Positions 8,090 to 17,448 of a stretch of DNA of 21,167 nucleotides are shown one piece after another (the first letter of the stretch is position 1; every line of letters begins with the position of its first letter). Source of the stretch: Dictyocoela muelleri (lineage: Eukaryota; Microsporidia); contig SDVU01000097.1 in the NCBI GenBank assembly GCA_016256075.1, positions 1 through 21,167 on the forward strand. Direction: 5' to 3'. The position numbers were made by a program, and so were the translations under genes. The notes under the pieces were generated by a model that ran no database searches, was not told where the DNA came from, and was given only the letters and a program-made list of their open reading frames with translations.

Positions 8090-9159
8090 CTGTGTTTTTC
8101 AAAGTAGTCCAAAAGGCCCATAGTGGCTTCTAAGATACTTCACGGGCCCCTAGAAGGCCTTAGGGTGTCCCTAAACAGCTCATGAGGCACTTATAATTTT
8201 TTATATTATTATAATTAGGGCAGGAAAAGATACAGGTTTTGTAAAAAACAGTCGAAAAAATGTATCTGTGACAATATATTACCTCATAAACTATAAATTT
8301 TTTTAGATAAATAAAATAGATGGTGATTTTAATTATTTATCACGTATTTTACAATCAAGAAAGTAAAGTTTTTAATATGTTTTTTACAAACCTCAACTTT
8401 TTTCCTGGCCCAATTATAATACATTTCTCTCTTGAGTTTTAGTAATTTTACCCAATAAAATATTACATCAAAATTATATAGTCTATCCTTTCATAAATTT
8501 ATTTTCTTTCAATTATCAATGCTATGATATAATCATTTAAGTTTCATTCTATATAAAAATGGTAATTTTTTAGTTTCAGTAATTTCACAATTTATTAAAA
8601 TAATTTCGATTTGGTTTGCTATGCTTAAAAAAATATTTTCGGGACAGTAAAACAAGACCGACTCTACAAAATTATAAAAAAAACAAAATAGTTTAGAAAT
8701 GTGTCAAACTAGAAATAAAAAATTGGTTTTCTACAGTGCTAGTTATCCCTGTTTTTTCGGAAAATCGTCATCTTTAATGTAAAATTACATGATTTTTATT
8801 TGAAATAAGTGCAAAATCTCGAATTATCTACAATTATAATCATAATTATTTTTTAGCCATATATGGAAGTTTCATAAAATTATTATAATTATACTGAATA
8901 TAAATCGCGATTTTGGCGTTTATTTCAAATAATAATCATGTAAAAACCTTTTAGGGATGATAATTTTCTATTTTTTAAAGGCGTGCTTAAACCGGGTGAT
9001 AACCAAAAAAAATAGAAAAATATTATTAAGATTTTTAATCTGTCAAAAGTTTATTTGAATTATTTATAAAATTCTAAGATGTTTTAATATTTGTGGGTCT
9101 CGAGTAAAAATATAAATATGAAAAAGGGTCATCACATCAAAAAAGTTTGAGGACCACTG
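8090..9159. mobile_element. hAT-type MITE, 1,070 bp, with 8-bp target duplication
   Basis: The ends are related short inverted repeats: CTGTGTTTTTCAAA on the left and, read inward, CAGTGGTCCTCAAA on the right. The right tip, CAGTGGT-C-CTCAAACTT, is typical of hAT (Charlie-like) termini. The element is flanked by ATTTAAAT (8082-8089) and ATTTAATT (9160-9167), seven of eight bases alike, as expected for hAT insertion. No open frame of note is present, so it is non-autonomous. Its middle holds an inverted repeat of about 100 bases (8740-8845 against 8885-8995), sharing ATGATTTTTATTTGAAATAA with small changes. Confidence 0.75.
8740..8995. repeat. Internal inverted repeat of the hAT-type MITE
   Basis: The left arm at about 8740-8845 contains AGTTATCC, CGTCATC, ACATGATTTTTATTTGAAAT and GCAAAATCTCGA. 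The reverse complement of 8885-8995 contains GGTTATCACC, TTATCATC, ACATGATTATTATTTGAAAT and GCCAAAATCGCGA in the same order. The arms are separated by about 40 bases and could form a hairpin. Confidence 0.6.
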
Positions 9160-9519
9160 ATTTAATTAATGAAGAAGAATTTAAGCTAAATTATAAATGA
9201 TTTTATTTAAAGACTTCGGAAGCAATCAAAACACTCGAAGGTTGTGATTTTAATCAATCTACCACGATTTATTTATTACTAGAGTTAAAATTTTAAATAA
9301 AGTTTTGATTATTATGGATTATCAAAAGAATATGAATGTCGTTATCAATTCTATAGTGAAAGAATGCGAATTTAGTAAATATTTTAATTTGTAATGCTTC
9401 AAATCTCTTTTAGACGTTTTGAGGATATTTCTATTGTCATTTTGTAGGGTTTTAGAAAATGAATTAATTCTTTGGCTTTAAAAAAAATCATTAATGAATC
9501 TTTATGGGCCGATAAGCCC

Positions 9520-9983
9520 GTGGTTCATACTCTTATATGTAAAATTTAAGTATTGAGGGTCTAATCATGATGACGTCACATGTAAATAAATAATTAGGAA
9601 ATTACATTAAGCGGTCAAAAACTATAGAAATATAGTATAAAAATACAATTGTTTCAGTGTGGTACAGCTGATTAAGACTTGGTCTAACACAACAATGAAG
9701 TAGAAGGAACTCTCCTAGGAATGGGGATGAGCGTCGATGCAAATCGGCTAAATAAGTATTGAAAAAAATCATTAAAAAGCCAATAATTGCATGTATCCTG
9801 CCGTGTCATTGATAAAACGAAAATCTCGTATACATCTGGGCCTCTGGTAGCTTAATAGTGACGTGTTATTGAAACACTAGGAACCAAAGGCCGAATACCA
9901 AGGTTTCAACAACTTTTTAAGTTGGCGACTATGAATGTTGTCGACATGTAATAAATAAATATCAATGAAAAAAAAAGGTGATA
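9520..9983 (+). repeat. SINE-like retroposed repeat, copy B, inside an inverted arm
   Basis: The part from about 9692 to 9970 is the homologue of copy A (6924-7214), ending in GTAATAAATAAATAT and an A-rich tail. The uninterrupted left arm of the surrounding element runs GGCCGATAA-CATGCA without a break, whereas the right arm has 464 extra bases at that point, bounded by CGATAA (to 9519) and TGATAA (to 9983). GATAA may therefore be the target duplication. An alternative start near 9698, with CAATGAA on both sides, would leave 9520-9690 unexplained. If the whole 464 bases are one element, copy A is shortened at its 5' side. Confidence 0.55.
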
Positions 9984-10090
9984 AAATGCAAGTGTCATTA
10001 ATAAAATATATACTTAAGAAAATTATTGATTAAATTTTATTCTTAATTCAAAATGGACCAATAAAATGCAACAATAAATCTACCTTTTAT

Positions 10091-10460
10091 AAATTAATAG
10101 TTTTTAAAATTAAGGTACTAATACAAAATATAGACTAAAATACTAGCCATTAACAGAGTTTATCAAAACTGATTGCACATGAGTATTTTACTCGACACTA
10201 CATGATACATTATTATTTTTTGTATATTTAGGCCGAGGGGGTGGGTATTCGCCTCATGATACCATTAAGGTGGATTTTTCGATTACATGATCCGACACTG
10301 CTAATTGTTTTATTATTTTAATATTAGTTATTTATGAATAAAAGCCGAATTTTATATTCGAACCCGCCTTTGCAAAAATATAGTCACCCTCTTATATATC
10401 AGAATTTCGGAAAATTAAATCTAGATGAAAACGAAAACTTTATGAAAATAAAAACAAGGA
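10091..10460. other. No gene; spacer before the Merlin element
   Basis: A+T-rich with one GC-richer patch (GGCCGAGGGGGTGGG, about 10232-10246). An open frame at 10334-10528 crosses the inverted end of the next element and has no recognisable content, so it is not called. Confidence 0.45.
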
Positions 10461-11624
10461 AGAAAAAAGGGGGGGCTGGTATAAAAAAATGGCTATATAA
10501 AAATTTTATGATAAAGCCATTTTTCTAAACAAGATCAAAATATAAAATAAATAAAATAAAAAGTAAATTTAAATTTAAAATTAAAATTAAAATTAAAAAA
10601 ATTTAGACATCCATGGTTTCAAATCTCGACATGATTTTTATTGACATAAATGCTACCTTTGCATTCCTATGTGAAAATAATATAATAACTACCAAGAAGT
10701 TTTGCACTAAATTCAATAATATCTCAAAGATAAGGATTTATCGCGTGATAGGTAAAGATAAAATAATATATCGCTGTTTAAATTATACATGTCAGAAACG
10801 AAACAGTATAATAATCACGAAGTTGCCTCGCAATAGATACATATACTTAGTTTATATGCTGTTATCAGAAGTGACTTACAAACAGTTGGGTTTATGGCAA
10901 TCATTGAGTAAGGCAACAATTTCTTCTGTCAAGCATAAAGTGTTATAAGGAGCTTTTAGATATATATATGATGGGCCAATTCTTCTTAGTGGATTAGTTG
11001 TTATAGTGGAGGCAGATGAAACTGCCATCTGCCGCAGAGGAATAATACTTAATCCCTCGAACACTAGACGAAGTCGCCGACACAGTATGAATATTAGGAG
11101 TCATTGATAATACTCCACAGCGCAATTTTTATTTGCTACGAGTTGATAATAGAAGAAGTGCTACTATAACATAAATTTTACTGTGGAAAATACATGTAGC
11201 TAGTGTTTTACATACTAATTGATATCCCTCGTATCCCGAGGTTGCTCGAAATTTAGGAGTTCGGCATAAAGTAGTTAATCACACTCTCGGTTTTGTTAAT
11301 GCTGAAGGGATAAACACAAATAACATTGAGGGGTTTTGTTCAGATCTTAAGAGTACTATTCGGAAAGAAAATGGTGTATTGTCAGAAAATATTGATCACT
11401 GGTTGGCTTATTATTGTTTTAAAATGTTATCTTTCCAACCCAACTAAAACAGAGTTTTTTGCTATATTTAAAGATATACTGAAGTATATACTTAATTAAA
11501 AAACTAATTAAAAACTAATTAAAATCTGAAAAAAAATAAATTTTATTTATTGTATTATTTTTTTATAATTTTCAATACCCCCCTCTTGTGTTCAGCCATC
11601 TTTCTGAACAAGCCCCAGAAAAAG
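10461..11624 (+). mobile_element. Merlin DNA transposon, about 1.15 kb, with TIRs and candidate target duplication
   Basis: The left tip reads GGGGCTGGTATAAAAAAATG (10472-10491). The right tip, read inward on the minus strand from 11616, reads GGGGCTTGTTCAGAAAGATG, and GGCT follows in both. Fifteen of those first 20 bases match. Outside are AGAAAAAA (10461-10468) and AGAAAAAG (11617-11624), 7 of 8 alike, fitting the 8-9-bp duplication of Merlin elements. Three extra G bases on the left keep the edge uncertain. Between the tips lies one complete but broken transposase. This is the clearest full-length Merlin copy in the window. Its TIR differs from the long ones at 3618/6914. Confidence 0.75.
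10613..11447 (+). pseudogene. Merlin (ISXO2-like) transposase pseudogene, full length
   Basis: An ATG at 10613 (ACATCCATGG) opens a 111-codon frame. Residues about 40-70 (VIGKDKIIYRCLNYTCQKR) fit the zinc-ribbon half and the C-r-k-x-x-S block. A TAA at 10946-10948 stops it, but the same frame continues (YIYDGPILLSG, then VEADETAICRRG, first catalytic D at 11015-11017) to about 11106. One frameshift follows; the next frame carries ILGVIDNTPQRNFYL, a stop, then HTN-stop-YPSYPEVARNLG, where the family has D-G-Y, so the second D is lost. VRHKVVNHTLGF and TNNIEGFCSDLKS (E at 11328-11330) follow, and a TAA at 11445-11447. About 277 codons in all, normal for the family. Dead through three stops and one shift at least. 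Confidence 0.88.
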
Positions 11625-12001
11625 AAAATAAAAATTCCTAAGAGTTTTTTAAACACGTTTTTTAGCTGAAATATATAGATTTTACAAAATAGTGGTCTTT
11701 TTCAGACTTAAAAAATCAATAATTATACAGTTGTGTAAATTATATGACGTATAATAAAAGAATGTTGTATTTTTGGATATATAATATATTCTTATGCAAA
11801 TTTTTTACTCATAGAATAGAGTTTTCAGTTCGAAAAGACCTTTTTTACAGGAATTTGATAAATCCTTAAAAGATAGTTCATATTTTACTGGGCTAGATAT
11901 GGTATACAAAGTAAAATGTGTTCTTTTCTGAACTCAGAAAAAACACTGTTTATTTACGGTGTCTAAAATGAAGAGCGGCCTCAAGATTTATAATTCTGAC
12001 C
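11625..12001. other. No gene; A+T-rich spacer
   Basis: No coding signal, tRNA or clear repeat was found. Two weakly similar T-rich words with TCTTTTTCAGACTT and TCTTTTCTGAACT (about 11697 and 11922) are in direct orientation and may be chance. Confidence 0.4.
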
Positions 12002-12236
12002 TAATGTTATGTCCCGCTCTAGCGCGCGACATGCGCACTACTCGCGACATGCGCACTACTCGCGACATTTCTGTTTTTTTAATTTTTTAATTTTATTATT
12101 TTTCTGATAATTTTTGATAATTTTCTAATAATTTCTAATAATTTTTTGCATCAGGGAAACTCGAACCCAGATAATTAAAGCTGATACAAATGTTACTAAC
12201 CACTATGCTAAAGTAATCGAGAACTTTAGATCAAAT
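12002..12236 (-). repeat. tRNA-like (SINE-like) repeat, left copy
   Basis: Read on the minus strand, it starts with a tRNA-like head. An A-box-like TAGCATAGTGG and a B-box-like GGTTCGAGTTT lie 43-44 bases apart, the spacing of a real tRNA. The head is followed by GATGCAAAAAATTATTAG, then TTATTAGAAAA-type runs, then three copies of a 16-base unit around GTAGTGCGCATGTCGC, and a GC-rich end near GCGCGCTAGAGCGGGACAT. A second copy lies inverted at 17698-17992. The D-stem is poor in this copy, the acceptor stem does not pair, and the variable loop would be one base, so it is not a working tRNA. A tRNA-derived SINE is the best guess. Confidence 0.55.
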
Positions 12237-12571
12237 TATATATGTTATATAAATTAATTTTAAATAAAATTAAAAAACGTAGATTTAAATAGTAATTATT
12301 ATTTATGAATGAATGAATGAATAGATAAATAAATTTTTATTTATTAAAAATGGGTGTTAAATATAATGGATAAGGTTCTTATAAATGAATGATTCACCAA
12401 ATATTATAATTTCTAAATACATTAATTTGGAATTAACCATTAAAAGAAATCTATTATAAAAAATTATTTAAAATGACCATGTTAAAGTTTAATATGGAGA
12501 TTAGTGTATAAAATTTAGAAAAGGTTTATAATAAAAAAAATAAACAAGTTCATTTTTATTATTATATATAT
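12237..12571. other. No gene; A+T-rich flank of the gypsy element
   Basis: The only structure is a short (GAAT)n-type run near 12306-12330 that fades into GATAAATAAA. The last bases before the LTR are TATATAT. Confidence 0.45.
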
Positions 12572-12793
12572 TGTCGTGGAGTGATGACAGTTTTAAAAAT
12601 ATACCGAAGATTAATATTCAGAAATTTCTAGAAATTTTAAAATAAAAATATTTTAAAATTTAAAACCCCATGGAATTAGGAAAAGAGAGAAATTACTCGG
12701 AGAAAAGACAAAGAGGTAACAAAAAATTCAATAAACGATATTTTCTTTACAATCAACTTATTCTTTTCGACCGTACACACCAAGGGCACGGCA
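12572..12793 (+). repeat. 5' LTR of the gypsy fossil
   Basis: It begins TGTCGTG and ends GGGCACGGCA, so it keeps the TG...CA tips. It contains a CCCCATGG at 12666-12673. It aligns over its full 222 bases with the 3' LTR. Confidence 0.9.
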
Positions 12794-13560
12794 CTTTGAG
12801 CCCAAAAGCCGATAACAAACACTCGAATTATTACAAAGCACAGAGAGTTGAATTTACATTATCACCACCTGGAACATATATTTCACTAAAAGAAGCTTTG
12901 TCATGCTCGATGATATCGAACAACAAGACCTTTTCGAATTGAAATCAGAGTTTTTATCAACGGAAAATATAGAAAACTGATCCGACGATAAGCTGCAGCA
13001 GAGCTTAAATCATCTATCAATATAAAATATATCGATATCATAGAAGGTGCAACAACCCTATCTGAGATGTTACAGAGAAAATTGTCCTACAAATATAAGC
13101 CTTCTGAATATCTAAAATATCTTAACATGCTAAATAATATAAAACAATACAATCATTTCTCCATTGAAGAATGCTTTTACGAAATATCAGATACATGCGA
13201 GAAACTTGCAGTATGCTTAAACTGAACGAAGAAGTTAAACAATAAAAAAAGAGAGAGACTTTTTACAACGGACTGTCTAAACGCACTCAACTAGAAATGG
13301 CCCGATTAAACATCAGCGATACGTTTCAAATATACCAGGTTATTAATACTACAGAGAACACATTAATTGAGCAGATTAATTTTAATACCTCAGTATACAG
13401 GAAAAAATCTTCTGGTAAGCATAAAACACCAAAATTCTGTACATATTACAACACAAATAATCACGACACACGAGAGTGTCGAAGAATGAAACATATAAAC
13501 CAAAAATCAGAGAACACGGATGTTAAACTACACAAGGTAAGACAGATCCTCACATAAATA
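12670..13560 (+). mobile_element. gag region of the gypsy fossil
   Basis: The region after the 5' LTR has no strongly conserved blocks, as is usual for gag. A zinc-knuckle-like stretch near 13430-13490 (C..., H...., C) followed by basic residues marks the nucleocapsid end. The first open stretch starts at the CCCC-ATG inside the 5' LTR and crosses the LTR edge, which suggests that Gag translation began within the LTR. Broken. Confidence 0.65.
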
Positions 13561-13599
13561 GCGCAACAGAAAGTACGAAAACTCTATAAATATAAGGAA

Positions 13600-13930
13600 A
13601 AGTTCGCAATGATATATTTCTCGTTTTAATCGACACTGGGTCAGAGCGATAATGGATAAATGAAAGGTTGATCTTACAAAATAACCTATTAACTCAAGAG
13701 ACATCAGAGATAGAGGCTATGATGGTATATGGTCAAACAGCAAAATCTAATAGGTGTACAAAAATTAAGCTAAGCATTCATGGTGTTCAAGAAACGTTTC
13801 TAGTTGTATCCAACATTCTTAACAACATGAATTCTGACCTTATATTGGACATATGCTTATAAATACGACACTTATATTGGCCTTAAGAATAATCATATTA
13901 TTCTTGATGGGCATCAAATCTCTCTGTTAA
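13600..13930 (+). mobile_element. Protease region of the gypsy fossil
   Basis: LIDTGSE at about 13627-13648 is the D-T-G active-site block of a retroviral-type aspartic protease. The following 80 codons carry the hydrophobic pattern usual for the rest of the domain. Broken. Confidence 0.65.
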
Positions 13931-14026
13931 ATAATCGATATGCCGAAGAGTTTACTGATAAACTTTTGTGTAAGCTCATGTATACAACTGCAACGTCTAT
14001 CAAAAAACCACCCGAAATAATCTATC

Positions 14027-15020
14027 CCAAAATTACTCCGGGGGAAATTCTGGGATAGATAAAAATTTTTTAAACCTCCATGAAACCTTTAGAATTGCAA
14101 GATAAAATTGAAAGTCTTAATGACTTTCAAATTAATAGTATTTATTTGGAAGAAAATATTTAATAAAAGAGTATTTCTGCAATTATTGCAAAAGATCTTG
14201 CTTTTTGCGAATTTATCAACAAAGTTTGATTCTTACGCATGCGATATATTAATTCGTCGTGTAATAATTATAAAAAGTATACAAATATTCGAATAGGGTT
14301 ATTTTTCGATAACTTGAATTTGGCCTTCAAATTAATTTTCGTTATTATTATATTCTACATAGCAAGAATACCATGACAATGCAAATAAACTATATGTTAC
14401 TCAGTAAAAATACAGTGATTAAAATTATAAATAAGATTGTTGATAAGATTCATGATCCTAATTTATTTGATGATAAATAAGGTGGTGAAGGAAAATAATT
14501 CAAATCGGTGAAACGATGTTAAATTACAAAGTAAAAAGACATCTTGGTAGATCATCAGGCAATAAAACAGATGCATTATGCAATATTAAAATTGATAATG
14601 AATTCTTCGTGTTTTTGCCTGTGTCAACGAAAATAAGCTTATAAATACAATATTTTCGATATTATGTTCTCAGGTCACACCAAATTCAACTATTTAGACT
14701 GATGAACATCGCTCATATTCAAATTTAAAAGAATTCGATTATTTCCATGCCCCTCGTGTCATAAATATACTTTCATTAATGAAGAAAGTGGCACAAATAC
14801 TCAAGCGATCAAATGTTTTAATAATCTATTAAAAGAAGATATTAATCAGGAATGAGTGTAAAAACAGAAGACCATAGTAAGTTTTTAAAAGAAATATGTT
14901 TTTATTATAATAATAAGAAAAACTTTTTAGAGAAAATACTCAATTTAATTAAATTTTAATTTCAGTTTATTTTTTTTTAATATTTTTTTTTAATTTTTTT
15001 TTGACAGGGGAAAAATTTGG
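14027..15020 (+). mobile_element. Merlin DNA transposon inserted in the gypsy fossil
   Basis: The left tip reads CCAAAATTACTCC from 14027. The right tip, read inward on the minus strand from 15020, reads CCAAATTTTTCCCC. A related word, GGCAAAATTTACCCC (about 20820-20835), lies beside the Merlin transposase at the right window end, which is the closest relative of this copy. Inside is a full-length transposase pseudogene in the same direction as the host element. Gypsy reading resumes right of 15020. The target duplication is not clear: ATCTATC on the left and GATATATC on the right are only similar. The insertion is younger than the gypsy element. Confidence 0.7.
14080..14958 (+). pseudogene. 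Merlin (ISXO2-like) transposase pseudogene, second subfamily
   Basis: An ATG at 14080 starts MKPLELQDKIESLNDFQINS; stops follow in the N-terminal third. From about 14370 one frame reads INYMLLSKNTVIKIINKIV, a stop, then GGEGKIIQIGETMLNYK (about 14484-14530), where the family has Q-I-D-E-T, so the first D is G (14507-14509). RHLGRSSGNKTDALC follows. After a stop and shifts come STIxTDEHRSYSNLKEFDYFH (second D at 14701-14703) and SGTNTQAIKCFNNLLKEDI, where catalytic E is K (14811-14813). KFLKEICFYYNNKKNFLEKI ends at TAA 14956-14958. About 290 codons, normal length. Two of three catalytic residues are lost. The tail is nearly the same as the 20921-21166 copy (FLKEFCFYYNN). Confidence 0.85.
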
Positions 15021-15039
15021 AGATATATCCTCAAATAAA

Positions 15040-15790
15040 CGAGATTTTTTGCGATATTGGATTTGAAGAAATAACCATGGGCAGATTGAACAATTTTCAA
15101 CACAAGATTAAACTGATGGAAAATAAAATTGTACAGAAAAGGCCATATAAGATGCTTACGCATTTGATAAGTCTGACGGAAATGAGATCAAAGAGCCTTT
15201 TCGGCTGAATTTCATACGAAAAATCAAATCGGAAATCTCATAACCAACATTTCCGATATTAAAAAAAGATCAATTATATAATACTTGTAGTAGATTTATG
15301 TGAACTCAATAACATAACTGAACCCGATCATTTTATATTCCCAAGATTTACGATATTTTCAACGAATTACGCGGCTCGTAGATTTTCTTGCAAATAGACC
15401 TTAATATTGGCTTACTTAAAAATTCCCAAGTGCCCAGAAAGTATAAAATATAATACATTTTCAATTTTAAACTCGCTTTATGAATTAAAAAGAATGTCAT
15501 TTGGACTATCAAATGCTTCAAAGCGTTTCAGCGAGCCATGACTACTCTATTTTTAGAATGTGATTACGTGAAAATATACCTAGATGATATATTAGTACAC
15601 TCAAGAAACCAAGAAGAACATAAAAAAGATTTAATAAATATTTTTAAAGTCATAAAGTCGGCTGGTCTAGAGATTAAATTTAGAAAGAAAAACTTTAACT
15701 CAGAGAAAGTTTGATTCCTTAGTCACTTCATAAGTAAAGAAGGTATAATTCCAGATGTATCTTTTATTGTGAGAATAAGAGAATTAAATC
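15040..15790 (+). mobile_element. Reverse transcriptase region of the gypsy fossil
   Basis: A stretch near 15080-15160 (FQHKIKLMENKIVQKRPYK) fits the block that leads into gypsy reverse transcriptases. VKIYLDDILVHSRNQEEH at about 15571-15625 is the Y-x-D-D catalytic block with the usual following sequence, and LSHFISKEGI at about 15717-15750 is the next conserved block. Broken. Confidence 0.85.
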
Positions 15791-15899
15791 CACGAAAAGA
15801 TAGAGTTATTCTAAAAAAAACAGAGTTTACTTAACTGGTTTAGACCATTCATCGCCGAGATGTCAGTGAAAACGAAGTTTCTAACCGATAAAATTGGAA

Positions 15900-16300
15900 A
15901 TGGCAACAAAATGATCAAGATAAACTGAATAAAATATTAGAAGAAATCCGAAACGCACCTAAATTGAAGCTCCTTGATCCGAATAAAACCTTAATTTTAA
16001 AAAAAGATGCGTCGAGTACAGCATTACGAAGTGTATGGAAACAAGACGGACAACACATTGAATTTCCCAGTCATAAGCTATTCGCTTCAGAAAGAAATTA
16101 TTCCAACATGAAAAGGAATCACTTGTAGTCGTCAAAAGTCTGGAATATTTCAAACCCATTATATTCAATAGCCATATAATAATACGTTCTGATAATAAAA
16201 ACAATATGGGGGATTCGGATATAGTATTGACAATATTGCAGATATAGAAAATGCTGATGTCAGAATACAATTATAATGTGAGTGCATCGAGGGGGAGAAA
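15900..16300 (+). mobile_element. RNase H region of the gypsy fossil
   Basis: The stretch KLKLLDPNKTLILKKDASST at about 15960-16020 fits the p-x-L-x-x-p-D...-D-A-S block that opens gypsy RNase H domains, and FASERNYSN near 16083-16110 fits the S-x-x-x-x-x-x-E-x-N-Y block. Broken. Confidence 0.7.
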
Positions 16301-16559
16301 AACACGGCTGCTTATGCTATTTCACAAATATTCATGGTCCTTGATACAATATATAATTCTATTTTGACAAATAATATACAAGAATTACAGCTACTTGATA
16401 CATTAATTAATAAAAGGTTAGAAAGGAAACAAGTAAAGAATAATAAGGAACTAATTGTAGATTTAAAAAGCAGAATATTTATTCCTGAATGCCTAAAATA
16501 TGAATTCATTATAACTTACATAATTCGCTTGTACATCTCGAAAGTCGCAGAACTATAAT

Positions 16560-17390
16560 ATACACCAAAACCCTACATAACGATGAAAAACATAAAAAAG
16601 GTAATTCAAAATATTTTTAAATCTTGCGAAACATGTGCAATAAGCAAAACAAATATCGAAACTTACGGATATTCCATGGGCATGGTCATATACACCCTTT
16701 AAATACATATCAAGTGATATATTGGGCCTCATAAAACTCTCACATTTCAAATCATCTAAGTTATTCATTTATTTTTATTTGTTAACAATTACTGATATAT
16801 TTAAATTTACTATGACTTACCCGATATTTAACCTCAATCATAGATTGTTCTAAAAAATCAAGGATTGGTGTACTAACTTCAGATTCTCTGCAAAAATATT
16901 AACAGATCAAGGAAGTCAATATATTGCTAAAGAAATTCAAGTTTTTTTAACCAAAAATAAAATAAAAATATTAAAACAACTCCCTTTAACCAGGAATGTA
17001 ACGGAATATCAGAACGGATTAATGAAACATCATAAACGTATGTCGTTTCAGCAAAAATAAATCTATTACATCTAATAGATAACATTTTCATCGCCCTAAA
17101 TCTTAATCATAACAGAAACACCGGATTCTCACCTATTGAAATGCTACTACACAAATCACCCTTTGACATAACCGAAAAATGTCTTGAAGAAGATATTATC
17201 AGAAAAAGGAATCATGAAAGAAATAGTAAAATCAAGGATATCACAAAAAAAATAAATAAAGACTTAAGCACGACTTTAAAAAATATGAATTTTATTCGCG
17301 AAAAAACACCCGGACAAAATTGAAGACGAATGGTTAGGACCGTTTCTTATAACTGAGACTTATGATATCAACACAATTTCATTATGAAAA
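16560..17390 (+). mobile_element. Integrase region of the gypsy fossil
   Basis: SCETCAISK near 16619-16645 is the C-x-x-C half of the zinc-binding domain. KILTDQGSQYIAKE near 16894-16936 is the catalytic block around the second D of retroviral integrases. WLGPFLITE near 17330-17356 fits the GPY/F module typical of gypsy integrases. The stretch from 16312 to 16560 is the linker after RNase H. Broken. Confidence 0.8.
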
Positions 17391-17439
17391 ATTATAAGGT
17401 AAAGAGATTTAGTATTAAAAATGCCAAATCTGTTGAGTT

Positions 17440-17448
17440 AGGGGAGGA
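17440..17448 (+). other. Polypurine tract of the gypsy fossil
   Basis: AGGGGAGGA lies directly before the TG of the 3' LTR. This is the position and composition of the primer for plus-strand synthesis. Confidence 0.75.

Larger units (their letters stand above)
7960..9300 (+). pseudogene. hAT-like transposase fragment, split by the 8090-9159 MITE
   Basis: Left of the MITE one frame reads EELVYKFYIIDYS and then KSKFKIICEKLL. Right of it a frame reads NEEEFKLNYK and, after a stop, TSEAIKTLEGCDFNQSTTIY (about 9220-9275), then LLLELKF. The A-I-K-x-L-E-x-x-x-x-x-x-x-x-T-I-Y pattern resembles the linker of hAT transposases, and NDAIKLFKEIDFN in the hAT pseudogene at 1166-2490 looks related. The catalytic residues and the C-terminal E-R-x-F-S block are not seen. 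The assignment is tentative, and the remnant could be another decayed gene. Confidence 0.35.
7741..10090. mobile_element. Inverted-repeat element, hAT-like debris inside, interrupted twice
   Basis: The left flank 7741-7940 and the right side 9440-10090 are inverted homologues. GGCTTTATAAAATTCTTAAT (minus strand, about 7901-7920) is matched by GGCTTTAAAAAAAATCATTAAT (9473-9494), then GGCCGATAA is shared. After a gap on the right, the words ATGCA..TGT.ATTA.TAAAAT and TTAAATTTTATTCTTAAT continue to about 10090. The gap (about 9520-9983) holds SINE-like copy B, and a hAT-type MITE sits at 8090-9159. Without these the element is about 0.8 kb. No target duplication was identified. Confidence 0.55.

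Noticed and set aside
10334-10528. Plus-strand 64-codon open frame
   Set aside because: It crosses the left inverted tip of the Merlin element at 10472 and has no recognisable content.
10876-11064. Minus-strand 62-codon open frame
   Set aside because: Antisense shadow of the Merlin transposase pseudogene at 10613-11447.
12160-12236. Functional tRNA gene on the minus strand
   Set aside because: A- and B-box words are well spaced, but the acceptor stem does not pair, position 33 is not T, and the variable loop would be one base.
12794-12815. Primer-binding site after the 5' LTR
   Set aside because: The bases after the LTR do not start with the TGG expected for a tRNA 3' end, and no tRNA match is recognised.
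15959-16768. Three minus-strand open frames
   Set aside because: Antisense to the RNase H and integrase regions of the gypsy fossil, which carry recognised motifs on the plus strand.
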